From assembly GCA_943736015.1 (NCBI GenBank), contig OX031071.1:33760619-33824618 (forward strand): DNA of 64,000 nt, given 5' to 3'. Shown here piece by piece: positions 44,753 to 55,207 of the stretch. The number at the start of each line of letters is the position of its first letter. The first letter of the stretch is position 1. The DNA is from Tridacna crocea. Taxonomy: Eukaryota > Mollusca > Bivalvia > Cardiida > Cardiidae. Below the pieces are notes generated by a model, which was not told where the DNA came from, searched no databases, and was given only the letters and a program-made list of their open reading frames with translations. Position numbers and translations under genes: made by a program.

Positions 44753-45021
44753 CCGCTCCGACCCTTATTTCTGCCATGCATTTATTCATTTGTTTCTTTG
44801 TTACGGACTTCGTTCGTAAGATGGGGGCTCGTCCGGGATTGGCCATTAAGCCATTAATCCCATTTGTTGTCCAAAATCGGACTTCCTGCCTAATAAGGCT
44901 TTGAGTCATCAATAAATGATGACTTTAAGAGGGGGTGTGTTACGGGAGACCACTCCTTCCTGCATGGCGTACTCCCGATTTAAATACAATACCTGGCTAC
45001 TGCGTCAGGGAGATATCTCTT

Positions 45022-45074
45022 TGGCTCAGTGGTTAGGTTATTGGCTTTGCGTCCGGGAGTTCGGAGTTCGAATC
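45022..45074 (+). promoter_or_regulatory. Pol III A and B boxes inside LTR2
   Basis: Same two boxes as in LTR1, conserved without change. Their presence in both LTRs follows from retrotransposition copying the LTR. Confidence 0.75.
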
Positions 45075-45384
45075 CCGCTCCGACCCTTATTTCTGCCATG
45101 CATTTATTCATTTGTTTCTTTGTTACGGACTTCGTTCGTAAGAAAGGTAAAAACCCAATAAAATATCTTGATATAAAAGTCAATAGAACTTTTCGAGCCC
45201 ACAGTAAAAACCCAATAAAATATCTTGATATAGAAGTCAATGAAGCTTTTCGGGCCCACAGTAAAAACCCAATAAAATATCTTGACGTACAAGTCAATGA
45301 AGCTTTTCGAACCCACAGTAAAAACCCAATAAAATATATTGACAGAAAAGTCAATGAACTTTTCGAGCCCACAGTAAAAACCCA

Positions 45385-45545
45385 AATTTTGCTCTATAAA
45401 CGGAATGTCTTGTTGGAAAGTATTTCCTTAGGGACAGTGTAGATCAAAGACCAGACTGCTTTTTTCGCATACCAATCTTGATCTATACTGTTTTCAAAAC
45501 GTCCCTGAGACGCTCTTAACGGCTTACAGGTTAGTATTATAGTGC
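45385..45545 (+). repeat. Family B palindromic repeat
   Basis: GGGACAGTGTAGATCAAAGA followed by CCAGACTGC, CCAATCTTGATCTATACTG and CTCTTAACGGCTTACAGG. It directly continues the 60-bp array. Confidence 0.7.
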
Positions 45546-45765
45546 TACTTTGCTGAAATACATCTAAAACCTGCAACTTGTTAACTTGGGGCCGAGTCTG
45601 CAATCACTCCGTTCAAAATATTGCTACGTGATTTTGCAGATGAACTTAATATGTCATGTTCGTGTAATAAAAGATATTAGATGCTGGGGTAAATGAAATG
45701 AAGCCTTAATCGCCATACATGTACGAACAAATAGACCAGGAAGGGCCTGTCGAGTAATCATGAGC

Positions 45766-45905
45766 TTAACCCATTACCAAACGACAAAATTTTAGGTTTG
45801 TCAAAATTGAAAGGAATTGCAGACGACAAAATAAAAGTGACTGAAAATTTGAAATTTGTTTCGTGAAGGGTAGAAAACATTGTGAAAAAAGGAGAAAATG
45901 CTAGC
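45766..45905 (-). mobile_element. TTAA-MITE A, half copy ending at the palindrome centre
   Basis: TTAA at 45,766-45,769 and an almost consensus half element, breaking exactly at AAAATGCT in the palindrome. A break at the palindrome centre is also where the 119-bp array of 29.5 kb begins. Confidence 0.85.
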
Positions 45906-46299
45906 ACAAAAAGGTGTTTGAAGGTTTTTACATGCCTGAAGGTTGTTACATTTCAGTAAATAAGTGCCATAGTAGATTTAAAATTATTTTGATGTTCATG
46001 TTTATGGACTGTGAAACATCAGCGGGAAGGGTCAGCAATGCACTTTAACTGTTAAAGGAAGAGGCAAACTGTACACAAAGGGTAAAACTGTATTCGATGT
46101 CATTTGCGTTTTTGAAATGCAAGATTGGTCGGTATATCTAAAATAAATGCTAATTAGAGAACATGTACGTATATTTGACATAGAATATTGATAAAGTTAG
46201 GACGAACATTTTTTATTCGGCTTAATTCTATATATTGTAGAAATTAATCTGTATAGCATCTTTACTTTTTAATCAGAGACAAATATCATTCAAAATTCA

Positions 46300-46620
46300 G
46301 AGATGTTATGACGTCATTGTTTCCAAGCTTCTGGGCGACAATGGCTCAGTCTCAGTACCAGAATGCTTTGACTTGTTACATATATAGTACCACTCTCTTG
46401 CACTGCGGATCATTCCCATTCGCCTCTATAGTTGGTTCAGAAAGTAGTCTGTCATCACGTGATATTTTCGTCACAGTCATGACCATAACTCAAAATGGCG
46501 ACACAAACGCCGGCGAAAGAAATACCAATCGATTGTTTTGTGTGCTATTCAAACAGCATACGGCCACTCATATTTAGTGTCATACTTAGTTCCTTTCCGA
46601 AGTCCTAGATATATCAATAT
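46300..46620 (+). other. Possible 5' exon or promoter, unassigned
   Basis: GATGTTATGACGTCATTG (CRE palindrome), then CAAAATGGCGACAC, a start-like context followed by a short frame (46,494 on) that stays open for 37 codons and opens MATQTPAKEIPIDCFVCYSN. The CG-rich start resembles a first coding exon, and the CxxC spacing recalls the beginning of a zinc-binding domain. No clear donor site follows and no homologue is recognised. It could equally be chance. Confidence 0.2.
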
Positions 46621-46974
46621 TTAAAAAAAGAATTGTCATCATTTAATTGGCGCAGCCATTTCATTTAAATTGGCTTAAGACTCTTATCTGTAAAGAAGTT
46701 TGGAAAATATTTCAAATTCATACAGGTGAATTCATTAGTTTGAATGCACCTATAATGTATCCTTTGTCTAATCTGTTATGTTACACATGAAACAGTTAAA
46801 CAATAACAAAACATGTTTTCCTCGGTTTGACAAAATTCTTGTCATTCAGCCCATTGTAGAGATGTACGGTGAGAGTAACGAACGACAACTCTGCTCGGAG
46901 ATTGATATTGCACGGTTTATGATAGACAATATGGCTTGCAGTACGAGATAAAGGGCTTTCAGACATCTGCGTAT

Positions 46975-47200
46975 AGCGTCATCTCGAATCAGCCTGCCCA
47001 GTCCGCGCAGGCTCATCCTATACGACATTTTACTACGACGTAAGACTTTGTTCTTCAGTAGACTTGTTCAAAACAGAAAATAACATATGAAAAACGGAGA
47101 GCGTCATTTCCGACATGCCCTCACAAACTGGACAGGTTGATCCGAGACGACACTTTACACAAATGTTTGAATACCCCTTTTCGCGTGCTTCACGCCATAT
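46975..47200 (+). repeat. Dispersed repeat with CAGTCCGCGCAGGCT
   Basis: Two related halves, AATCAGCCTGCCCAGTCCGC near 46,985 and CAGGTTGATCCGAGACGACA near 47,133. Both are followed by motifs like CACTTTACACAAATG. Related pieces lie at 4310-4370, 36,180-36,200 and 36,320-36,350. Confidence 0.55.
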
Positions 47201-47559
47201 CTAGTTCACTCAGGTAATCAATATCTGTTATTCAAGGTGATCGACTAATCGACTTCGTCCTCTACCTGTAAAATTTTAGCTTGTTTATACAAAATTTTGA
47301 ACTTAAAAGAATGTAAAAAAAAGATCCATCTTCCTTGTTATCTGTTTAGTATTGCATTAATTGATATAGGTGACAAAGGTTCAAGCTATAGTATTGAAAG
47401 TTAAAAAACTACAGATTTTTGTATGAAGTAAGTAAAGTTAAGTATTTGTTCCGTAAAATGAACCCTAGCATAAAAATACCCCAAAATATTTAATCTGAAT
47501 ATCTAATATCTAGCATCGAGTCGTATTTAGGAACAGGTAGATCTTTCTGATCTTTTTTC

Positions 47560-47694
47560 TTTTTGGAAGGGTAGAAATCATTGTGGGACAAGTAGAAAAT
47601 GCTGGTTACCAGCATTTTCTCCTTTTCCCACAATGTTTTCTAAAGGCTTCTTTCTCATGGTCGTCAAAATAGGGATTGGGTGGTAATGGGTAAA
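47560..47694 (-). mobile_element. TTAA-MITE A, left-truncated
   Basis: The palindrome is nearly intact, and CTTCTTTCTCATGGTCGTC leads to GGTAATGGG. The terminal TTAA has decayed. Confidence 0.8.
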
Positions 47695-47857
47695 GGTTGA
47701 TATCGTTATATGTTAAAACTTGTTTTTCTAAAGTTTGCTTTATCACTAGTACACCTTTTTTTCTTTAGAGAGATCTTTAATATATTGTAGACAAGGACAT
47801 AACATTAGTGAAGGTAACTGAGAGAGGAGTCCCGTTTCAAATCTTCTAATTACGCCT

Positions 47858-48085
47858 ATAACTCTTTCTGAAACAACAAAACTTTGGACTAGTCCAGATT
47901 CAAAGTTCTTCACGACAAATTAAATGTGGCTCAAATGGTTCACATTGTTTTTGAAAGAAAAGGAATAAATTGTAGAGCAAGGAGAAAATGCTTGTTACTG
48001 GCATTTTTTATTTCTTTTCCCACAATATTTTCAAAAGCATTCTTCCGAAGGGTCCTTAAAACTTGAGATTGTGTGTCAAGGGTAA
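47858..48085 (-). mobile_element. TTAA-MITE A, diverged full-length copy
   Basis: Left end ATAACTCTTTCTGAAACAAC and right end GTCAAGGGTAAAG, with both TTAAs decayed. The palindrome is recognisable but mismatched. 48,086-48,660 holds only a weak family B trace near 48,200-48,260. Confidence 0.7.
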
Positions 48086-48664
48086 AGAAATGATTATATA
48101 GATTTCAACCTGTAGACTTCTAAAAAGACGACATACACTTTAGACATCATTAAACAGGGACCAGACATTGTGCCTTCAAATATTTGTCAAAATATCTCCA
48201 GTATATAGACAATGTAAATCAGAGATCAGTCTACATATTTGTTGTAGTCTTATGCTAGTCTACACTGTCCACAAAAGTGTTGTAATTCGGGCTTTGTAGC
48301 AGAAGGTTTTTTGTACCAATTGTTCCCCAAATAGCTAAATAGCTCATTGTCTCTTTTGTTTTAAAATACAAAAGTCCACAGTTGAATGTTTAACAATGAC
48401 TTAAAACGTATCGGTTGGTGATATTGTACAACAGAAAACCTTTACCGTAGGAACTAGAACTTTAAGTTGGTCTTGGCGAGAGAGATCAAGATCGGACTGT
48501 GAGACATATCTTTACAACCAGATAGAGAAAAAACCCTGTTAAAACTTGATAGTATGTATTAAGTCGGCTGTGTAAATATACATAAATTATAAGTCTATAA
48601 CGTGTTGGGATATAGAAGTTAAATGGATTTGTCTTCCATTGAACACTTTTCCTGGTAAATAAAT

Positions 48665-48860
48665 TATATTAAAATTTTAAGCCGATATAAAAAACCCAAA
48701 TAGACTCTATTGCTTTTTCAAAGTTATTTCGGTGTGAAAATATGTCCTTATCGGACAGTGTAGATCCAAGATCAGACTGCACGTTCTGTGCAGTCTGATC
48801 TTGATCTACATTGTCCGCAAAAGGTCAGTGAGTCGCGCTTAGCAGTTTAAAGGTTAAACT
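48665..48860 (+). repeat. Family B palindromic repeat, best copy
   Basis: AAAAAACCCAAATAGACTC, then a near-perfect palindrome of GGACAGTGTAGATCCAAGAT and CAGACTGCAC against GTGCAGTCTGATCTTGATCT. It ends CGCGCTTAGCAGTTTAAAGG. Its left part is the segment amplified as the 60-bp array at 44.4 kb. Confidence 0.8.
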
Positions 48861-48932
48861 CAGAAACAACTAAAGTGATGTATTGGATTGCCTTGAACAT
48901 GAAATGCATTTTCTATCCGTCTTAACCTGTGC

Positions 48933-49093
48933 AACTTTGCAACTAGCAGGGGCAGCATGAACTTTGCAACTAGCAGAGGCAGCATCAACTTTGCAACTAG
49001 CAGAAGCAGCATCAACTTTGCAACTAGCAGGGGCAACATCATTTTTGCAACTAGCAGAGGCAACATCAACTTTGCAACTAGCAGGGGCAACAT
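48933..49093. repeat. 27-bp minisatellite, 6 copies
   Basis: Units AACTTTGCAACTAGCAGGGG plus CAGCATC, six in a row. Because 27 is a multiple of three, the minus strand reads as a repeating nine-residue MLPLLVAKL. I regard that as a consequence of the period, not a protein. Confidence 0.95.
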
Positions 49094-49212
49094 TTGACTG
49101 GGAGATACAAAAAGGATTTATAGTTTCATAAAATAAAGATAAAATTGGTTAAAATGTGTCTTCAAAGGAAGGACAGTCTATTGTTAAGTCTCCGCCAATT
49201 TGTGAATTGTAT

Positions 49213-49438
49213 TATGCCTTTACCAAACAATCCCTGGTTGTTACCACCCTGGAACAGAAGGCTTTTGAAAACATTGTGGGAAAAGGAGAAATGCTGGTAA
49301 CCAGCATTTTCACCCTTTCCCACAATATTTTCTACCCTTCTACCCAAGGCAAATTTCAATTTTTAAGTAACATTCCGTATGTTGTCTGCAAATGCTTTCA
49401 ATTTGGGCAAGTTAAATTGCAATTTGCAAACCGTTTAA
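49213..49438 (+). mobile_element. TTAA-MITE A, full length
   Basis: The left end is decayed and the right TTAA lies at 49,434-49,437. The palindrome has a one-base shortening in the left arm. Confidence 0.85.
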
Positions 49439-49579
49439 TTCATCCTTTCTGAGGGATTGCATATCAAATTTTAAAAAAAAAGTGGCTTTTTTTTTCAGGA
49501 AGTGTAGATCAAGATCAGGCTGCACAGAAGTTTTATTTCATCTCTAGCAGGATAAAGGTTATTTTTTTTATCTTGCTAA

Positions 49580-49765
49580 AAAAATGTAATTTTCAAGCCG
49601 ACAATAAAAAACACTTTCTTTATTTTACTTCAAAGGTATACTTTTATGAAAATATATCCCTATGAAACGTTGTAGGTCGAAGATCCTACCTCACGTGCTG
49701 TGCAGTCTGATCTTGATCTACACTGTTCGCGCAGGGCCTTTAGGTCGCATTAAGCAGGCTAAGGG
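49580..49765 (+). repeat. Family B palindromic repeat
   Basis: TTCAAGCCGACAATAAAAAAC, a decayed palindrome with GTGCAGTCTGATCTTGATCT, and GCATTAAGCAGGCTAAG at the right. A smaller piece precedes it at 49,500-49,530. Confidence 0.7.
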
Positions 49766-50564
49766 TGGGAGATTTTGACATTCGTTGTAGGGGAGGACAT
49801 ATTTTCACAGTAAGGGACATTATTATACAAAAACCATTGAACGATCCTCTCTTTTCAAATAAGTTTTTTTCGAAACAAACTAATTATAGCTGATAAAAAT
49901 CTGTCTTAATGAAAAGGTTTTTGTGTGGTTGTCGATCAAGACAACATTACAATTATGGAATACGTAATGAGATATCTATGTGGAGGGCGATTTCTTTTCA
50001 TACAGAAGGCGCCAGACACCATTTATATTATTTAAGGTTAGATTACCTTCTCACGAAGCGGCATTGAAATTGTTTAACGTTTGAGTCAGCAAATTATTGC
50101 AGTTGTTCTTTATCTATTAAATTTTCTTCCTTTGCTCTTGATCTTAAAGGTGGGCATTTAGATTTTTCACATCTCACCAAATTAGAAAATAAATATATCA
50201 CTGAGATTTATATGAAAAAAAAAAAAAAAACAATACAGATTGTAAATAATTAAGAATCATAGAATTACAAAAGAAAATGTTGGTGTTCCCTTAAATGGTT
50301 ACGTAGCCTCCTGAGGTATTTTGAGATTCACGCCAGAAATCATAAAAAAGCTTTGTGAGAATTTCAAGTGACTGGCAAATGACTAAATGACACTTAAATT
50401 CCACAACATAACAAACATGTAATTATTTTCCGCAATGTCTTCTTCGGATACTATGTTCGAAGCTTCTTCTGTGTATTTCTGGTATGTAAATGATCAAGTT
50501 GCTCATAGAAATATAGACCGTCTTTCACGTCGGTGTCGACCTGTGCCGTAGTAAATCTCTAATT

Positions 50565-51916
50565 GTGGCGCCGCATGATCGGCGGCTTTATATTTTTATT
50601 CGCTTTTGTAAAGTGCCTATGGAGGCAGCCATATTGAACTGGTTCCATGCTTTGTTTTAACATCTGTCTATATCTACTGTACTTTGATTACCAGATCCGG
50701 GTCCATATCAACTTTTTTTTTTTTTGTGGGATTTTTTTTTAATATATATTATATATTGTACTTTCATTGTTAGATGGATAAAAACCCGGATCGTAGACAT
50801 ATCAACATTTTCCTTTCGAAAAATAATGAAGATGCATTTCGAAAAATAAGTCACGTGATAAAAAATTATCTGTCACAAATTTTCGAAATCACCATTCTAA
50901 ATATCTTACGCTGGAAAAGGCTAAGAGGTATTTTCAAGCTCTTTGACCCTAGAGCACCATATGTGGTACTTGTAACTCCAGTTATATTTTTGTATGGATT
51001 GTAGAAATATTGTTTTCCTTTCGCGAACGTGTTTTTAAGACCAGCTAACTGTAACTAGGTCAATGTTAGAGCGCCTGACATGACTGGTATCATACAACCC
51101 CTCTAGTTTATATAGATATAATAAGGTCTTCATTCAAGTCTTTATTATATCTATAAAGATGGATTGTAAGATACCAGACATATGTGTTAGAGAGTCAGAT
51201 TTAGCACAATCCGATAACAGACTTTTTCTTTCGTAAATGTATGGTAATTCATTGCCGACAAATGTTTGTTTTTGTAGAGAAAATCTTACAAGGGCGATGA
51301 TTTTCTCCACATATGCAAATATTGGATGTTAAACGTGACAAAATCAGTCACGTGATCAACAGTGTGATTCCTACTGAGCTGTCAAACGATTACGTGATTT
51401 TCATACACGGTTTAACTCAGCCCAATGCATTGTGGCCTGTTAAGCGGTGTCCACACGTGCAAGCTTTACTGTAGGCTTACTTCTACATACCAGTTTGTGC
51501 AAGTGAGCCCGTAAGTGTGGACGGGAAGCCTGTATACCGTGCAAGTCGATAAGCGCGGCCTGCAAAACCGTCGACATATTAAAGATTATAGCGTGTAAAC
51601 TTTACCGTACGGTGAAGCTTGCGCCGTGTGGACAGGCGTCATGCCGTGTCTTCAGTCCGCTAGCAGAAGTCAGCCGAGCAAGATGTCGGATACACGCTCT
51701 TACTCAAAGCAATTCATCACAGAGTTTATTGAACTATACTAGTCGTCACCACCAAGATCTGAACAGGAACTGAAGTTTGCACATGCTTACTTGAAACGTG
51801 TGGACACGTATCCTAATTTATTCTATTTGCACAACTTATACCGGGCAAGTAAGCCTACGGTAAAGCTTGCACGTGTGGACATTGCTTTACAGAAATAACT
51901 GGTTAGCGGCGCCATT
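50565..51916. mobile_element. Insertion with TGGCGCCGC inverted ends
   Basis: It begins GTGGCGCCGC and ends GCGGCGCCAT, inserted into the left arm of the second duplication. Precise limits are uncertain by about 20 bases on the right. The interior has a 76-codon plus frame (50,774-51,004) that I cannot assign, and a second nested element at 51,447-51,881. It could be a decayed DNA transposon. Confidence 0.55.
51447..51881. mobile_element. MITE with GTGTCCACACGTGCAAGC ends
   Basis: 435 bp. Inverted repeats of about 34 bp with one mismatch (GTGTCCACACGTGCAAGCTT onward), with weaker similarity continuing inward. No clear target duplication. The interior is CG-richer than the surroundings and non-coding. 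Confidence 0.82.
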
Positions 51917-52261
51917 GATGTTAAGCTTCAATATTTTCTTGTTTCTCTTGTTGTCAGATGATTTTCGTTTACTGGGGTTTTATGAATTAAAATTAAAAGG
52001 CTTTGGGAGTAAGTATTAGGATGATTTTTTTTAGTATTTTTGTAAAATTTCGTCCCAAAATCTGAAGGGAAAGGAAAATAATATTGGGCTCTTTGCATAG
52101 TTTGGTCACTTTTCATATGTTGTGCCAGCAGTTGTCATGACTTAATTCAGCGATTATTATTATTTTTTAAGCTTTATGTGATTATTGAAAAAAAAAAAAA
52201 CAAACAAACAAACAAAAAGCCCGTATTTAAGGATGGTTTGTAGTTCCTGTAGTTCTTCATA

Positions 52262-52440
52262 CATGCTAGATTTGTACTAACATAGATACTAGATGTGTAC
52301 TAACATAGATACTAGATGTGTACTGACATACATACTAGATGTGTAGTAATATAATCGGGAACATCCATCATGACCAAACACCAAACATCTCGAATCTCAA
52401 TCGACATTACCAAAAATCTCGAATCTCAATCGTCGTGTAA
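52262..52440 (+). repeat. Short tandem repeats
   Basis: About 3.5 units of a 24-25 bp repeat (GATACTAGATGTGTACTAAC), then a 27-bp direct pair with ATCTCGAATCTCAATCG (52,388 and 52,416). The remainder to 52,970 has nothing recognised. Confidence 0.8.
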
Positions 52441-52974
52441 CACGGTCTTACGCTGTATTGCTCTCTGCCGACGGACGCGAGAAAGAATTTCTGTTTTCAA
52501 AAGTCTGAAAATCAGCCTGAAATGACGAAGGGCGCTTAAATGCACCAATTTAGACCCAAGGTTTCATTTTTTTTTCCGTAAATCAAGTTCAACTTTTAAT
52601 ATAGTGAAACCAATGACTGTGAATCATGGTGTAGTCGGAAAACATCGACAAAATATGCTGTTTATTTAATTCTAGTTCAAAAACTGAACAACCCAAGACC
52701 AGGGGCCAGACCAAAGTAATATGTCAACTTGAGACGCAAAACACAATACAAACAAAGAAAGCACGCTACCACGTTGTATTTTCACAAACATTTCGCTTCT
52801 TTCCACGACTCATATTTTGACGGGAAAGAGTATGCCTCACTTCCAAAAGCACCAGTTTCGCATATTTTGGTCCAAAATGATGAGCTTAGACGGAAATCTC
52901 AAAACGCAAAGACAAACTACAAGCTTTCTTTCTTCAATGTTGTACACCATTAGGCGATGTAATCACCACTCCTA

Positions 52975-53520
52975 AAGGTGGCCCTTCAGAATTTGGGACA
53001 AAAAATTTAAGAAAATACAAAAATATCACCCTTATACTCCCAAAGCCTTAAAATGGTCATTCATAAAACCCCAGTTGTCGAAAACCAACATACAACAAGA
53101 GAAATTAAAGATTTACGACGGCCCAGGTCAACATCGACGGGAAACACATTGTATTTTTACATGAGCAACTCGCTCGTTTACATACCGGAAATACATAGAC
53201 AAAGCTTCAAACATAGCTTCCGAAGAAGATATTATGAAAAATAATTACACGTTTGTTATGTAATGGAATTTAAGCATCATTAGTCATGTGCCAGTCACTT
53301 ATCATTCCCACAATACCATTTTTTTTTTTATTTTTTGGCGAGAAATCTAAAAATAGCTTAAGAGGCTACGTAGCCTTTTAAGGGAATACCGTCATTTTTT
53401 TTTTTGTAATTTTATGATTCTTAATTAATGGTGATTTGTTTTTTTCATATAAATTTCAGTGAAATATATATTTTTTGATTTGGTGTGATGTGAAAATTCT
53501 AAATACCCACCTTTAGCATC
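52975..53520 (-). repeat. Second inverted duplication, right arm
   Basis: Uninterrupted partner of 50,145-52,070, with a spacer of about 900 bp. The 63-codon frame at 53,053-53,244 is not preserved in the other arm. Confidence 0.85.
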
Positions 53521-53626
53521 AAACTTGCATTTAAAACCTACCGTTCCCAACTACTCCGATTTTCACCTAGGCTTATTCAAAACAGTCTTGGCGAACTCTT
53601 TACATGTCCCTTTATAATCATGACAA

Positions 53627-53854
53627 ATAAACCCTATACCAAACGACAAAATTTCAGACTGGACCAAACTGATACACTTGCAGACGACAAGATAAATCCA
53701 ACTCGAAAATTGAAATTAATTTCCAGCAGGTTAGAAAACATTGTGGGAAAAGTAGAAAATGCTAGTTACCAGCATTTTCTCCTTTTCCCACGATGTTTTC
53801 AAAAGCCTTCTATATCAGGGTCGTAAAAACCAGGGATTGTTTGCTAACGGTTAA
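53627..53854 (-). mobile_element. TTAA-MITE A, full length, subtype with CCAGCAGG
   Basis: The left TTAA has decayed to ATAA; right TTAA at 53,851-53,854. The segment TTTCCAGCAGG replaces the TTTGTGAAGGG of other copies, a subtype shared with 57,379 and 62,701. Confidence 0.85.
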
Positions 53855-53914
53855 AGGGCTGGTCCAGTTTGTAACAGTGCTTATTTAAATATTCATTACC
53901 AGGGCCGTGAGTTC

Positions 53915-54135
53915 GAGCTTTAACCTCTGGGCTGCTAGGCGGGACTCGCCGACCTTTTTGCGGACAGTGTAGATCAAGATTAGAAAGCACAGAACGTGTA
54001 GTCTGATTTTTTAGATCTACACTGTCTGTTTAAGAGATATTATTCCCCAAAACATAAATCTGAAATATCAGTATTGAGTTTTTTACTATGAAATAGAAAA
54101 TTGTATTCCAGTTTTCCAGTAGAATAAAAGTTAAG
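53915..54135 (-). repeat. Family B palindromic repeat
   Basis: CTGGGCTGCTAGGCGGGACTC, GCGGACAGTGTAGATCAAGA, a decayed palindrome, then TTATTCCCCAAAACATAAAT. Reverse orientation relative to 48,665. Confidence 0.7.
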
Positions 54136-54396
54136 AATAAAAAGCTGCAAAATTGTACCAGATGACATCCCAAAAGGTCCGTCAAGTTGTTACAGCATCG
54201 GTCATCGTGTGATCAAATATCGGTCGTTTGATTTCAGGCTCCTATCTTTATGCTTTATTTGGCTTTCTTTCACCGATACACAATGCTCTCTCAGCCAACG
54301 GCTTCTTTCCCAAAAAACAGTTATTGAAACAAAAGTCAGCGGTAAGAGAGAAATGAATCTTGACGCTATGACTGTCATTATTCCCTGGAGAGATAT

Positions 54397-55163
54397 TGTT
54401 ACGGGAGATAGCTCCTTCATGCATAGCTTCGTCCGATTTAAATACAATACCTGACAACTCCGTCAGAGAGATATCTCTTTGATTCAGTGGTTATGGTAAT
54501 GATCTTTTATACCTCGAAAACCCTTCATGGGTTCGAATCCCGTCAGATGAGCTTTGTACTTGAGCTATGCATGTATTCAATTCTTTGTTACGGACGTAGT
54601 TCGTAAGATGGGGGTTCATTTGGGATTGGCCATTGAGCCATTAATCCCATTTGTTGTCCAAAATCAGACTTCCTGCCTAATAAGGCTTCGAGTTATCAAA
54701 AGATTATGACTTTAAGAGGGGGTGTGTTACGGGAGACCATTCCTACATGCATAGCTTCGTTCTGATTTAAATACAATACCTGACAACTGCCTCAGGGAGA
54801 TATCTCCCTGGCTCAATGGATATGATAATGGTCTTTTAAACCTCAAAAAACGAGGATATCAGCCCTTCAAGGGTCTGAATCTCGCCAGATGCAGTGTGTA
54901 CTTGAGCTATGCATTTATTTGTTTCTTTGGTACGGACATTGTTCGTAACATGGGGGCTCGTCCGGGATTGGCCATTGAGCCATTAATCCCATTTATTACC
55001 CAAAGTCGGACTTTAAGAGGGGGTGTGTTACGTGAGAACATTCATACATGCATAACTTCATCCTGAGGACATCAGCCCTTCAAGGGTTCGAATCCCACCA
55101 GATGCGGTTTGTACTTGAGCTAGGTATTTATTTGTTTCTTTGTTACAGACATTGTTCGTAAGA
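54397..55163 (+). mobile_element. TRIM with three LTRs in tandem, ATAT target duplication
   Basis: LTR1 54,397-54,608, LTR2 54,725-54,950 and LTR3 55,026-55,163 (internally deleted), separated by two short internal regions (116 and 75 bp). Primer sites follow LTR1 (TGGGGGTTCATTTGGGAT, mutated) and LTR2 (TGGGGGCTCGTCCGGGAT, intact). GAGGGGGTG lies before LTR2 and LTR3. LTR2 has canonical TGTTAC/GTAACA termini. ATAT flanks the whole unit (54,393-54,396 and 55,164-55,167), so it behaves as one locus, most simply made by unequal recombination between LTRs. It is related to the TRIM at 44.6 kb. Confidence 0.88.
54809..54895 (+). promoter_or_regulatory. tRNA-like Pol III promoter in LTR2
   Basis: A box TGGCTCAATGG (54,809-54,819) fits consensus. 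A GGTCTTTTAAACC hairpin resembles a Lys-UUU anticodon arm. The B-box position reads GTCTGAATC (one mismatch). LTR1 and LTR3 carry a better B box, GTTCGAATC, within a perfectly paired GGG/CCC T-arm (about 54,530 and 55,085). Confidence 0.65.
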
Positions 55164-55207
55164 ATATTGACCAACTTGGACATTCGAACCAGTAAAGTTT
55201 AATAAAG

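Larger units (their letters stand above)
44616..45143 (+). mobile_element. TRIM: miniature LTR retrotransposon, AAGG target duplication
   Basis: Two LTRs of 206 bp (44,616-44,821 and 44,938-45,143) start TGTTACGGGAGACC and end TTCGTAAGA. Immediately after LTR1 is TGGGGGCTCGTCCGGGAT (44,822-44,839), the classic primer site complementary to the tRNA-Pro 3' end. A purine-rich AAGAGGGGG lies just before LTR2. The internal part is only 116 bp and non-coding. AAGG flanks both sides, and the empty array unit nearby confirms the insertion point. The two LTRs are almost identical, so it is fairly young. Proteins would have to come from an unseen partner. Confidence 0.93.
44390..45385 (+). repeat. About 60-bp tandem array, interrupted by a TRIM
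   Basis: About eight units each with CCAATAAAATATCTTGACAT, AAGTCAATGAA and TTTTCGAGCCCACAGTAAAA. Four lie before the TRIM (44,390-44,615) and four after (45,144-45,385). The last unit runs into a family B element at AAAACCCAAATTTTGCTC, suggesting the array grew from that element's end. Frames crossing the array (such as 45,029-45,442) are repeat translations. Confidence 0.92.
50145..52070 (+). repeat. Second inverted duplication, left arm (with 1.35 kb insertion)
   Basis: 50,145-50,564 plus 51,935-52,070 match the reverse complement of 52,975-53,520. Shared motifs include GGTTACGTAGCCTCCTGAG/GAGGCTACGTAGCC, AAGTTGCTCAT and CTGGGGTTTTATGAAT. The element at 50,565-51,916 lies between the two blocks and is absent from the right arm. 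Confidence 0.85.

Noticed and set aside
44700-44770. Functional tRNA gene
   Set aside because: A and B boxes fit, but the anticodon and acceptor stems do not pair properly and the copy is inside an LTR. The same reasoning applies to 19,908, 43,985 and 60,350.
44980-45442. Overlapping 130-137 codon frames on both strands with repeated peptides
   Set aside because: They are translations of the 60-bp tandem array and the TRIM LTR; the repetition comes from the period being near a multiple of three.
48860-49093. Nine-residue repeat protein MLPLLVAKL
   Set aside because: A by-product of the 27-bp minisatellite period; no signal of a real coding region around it.
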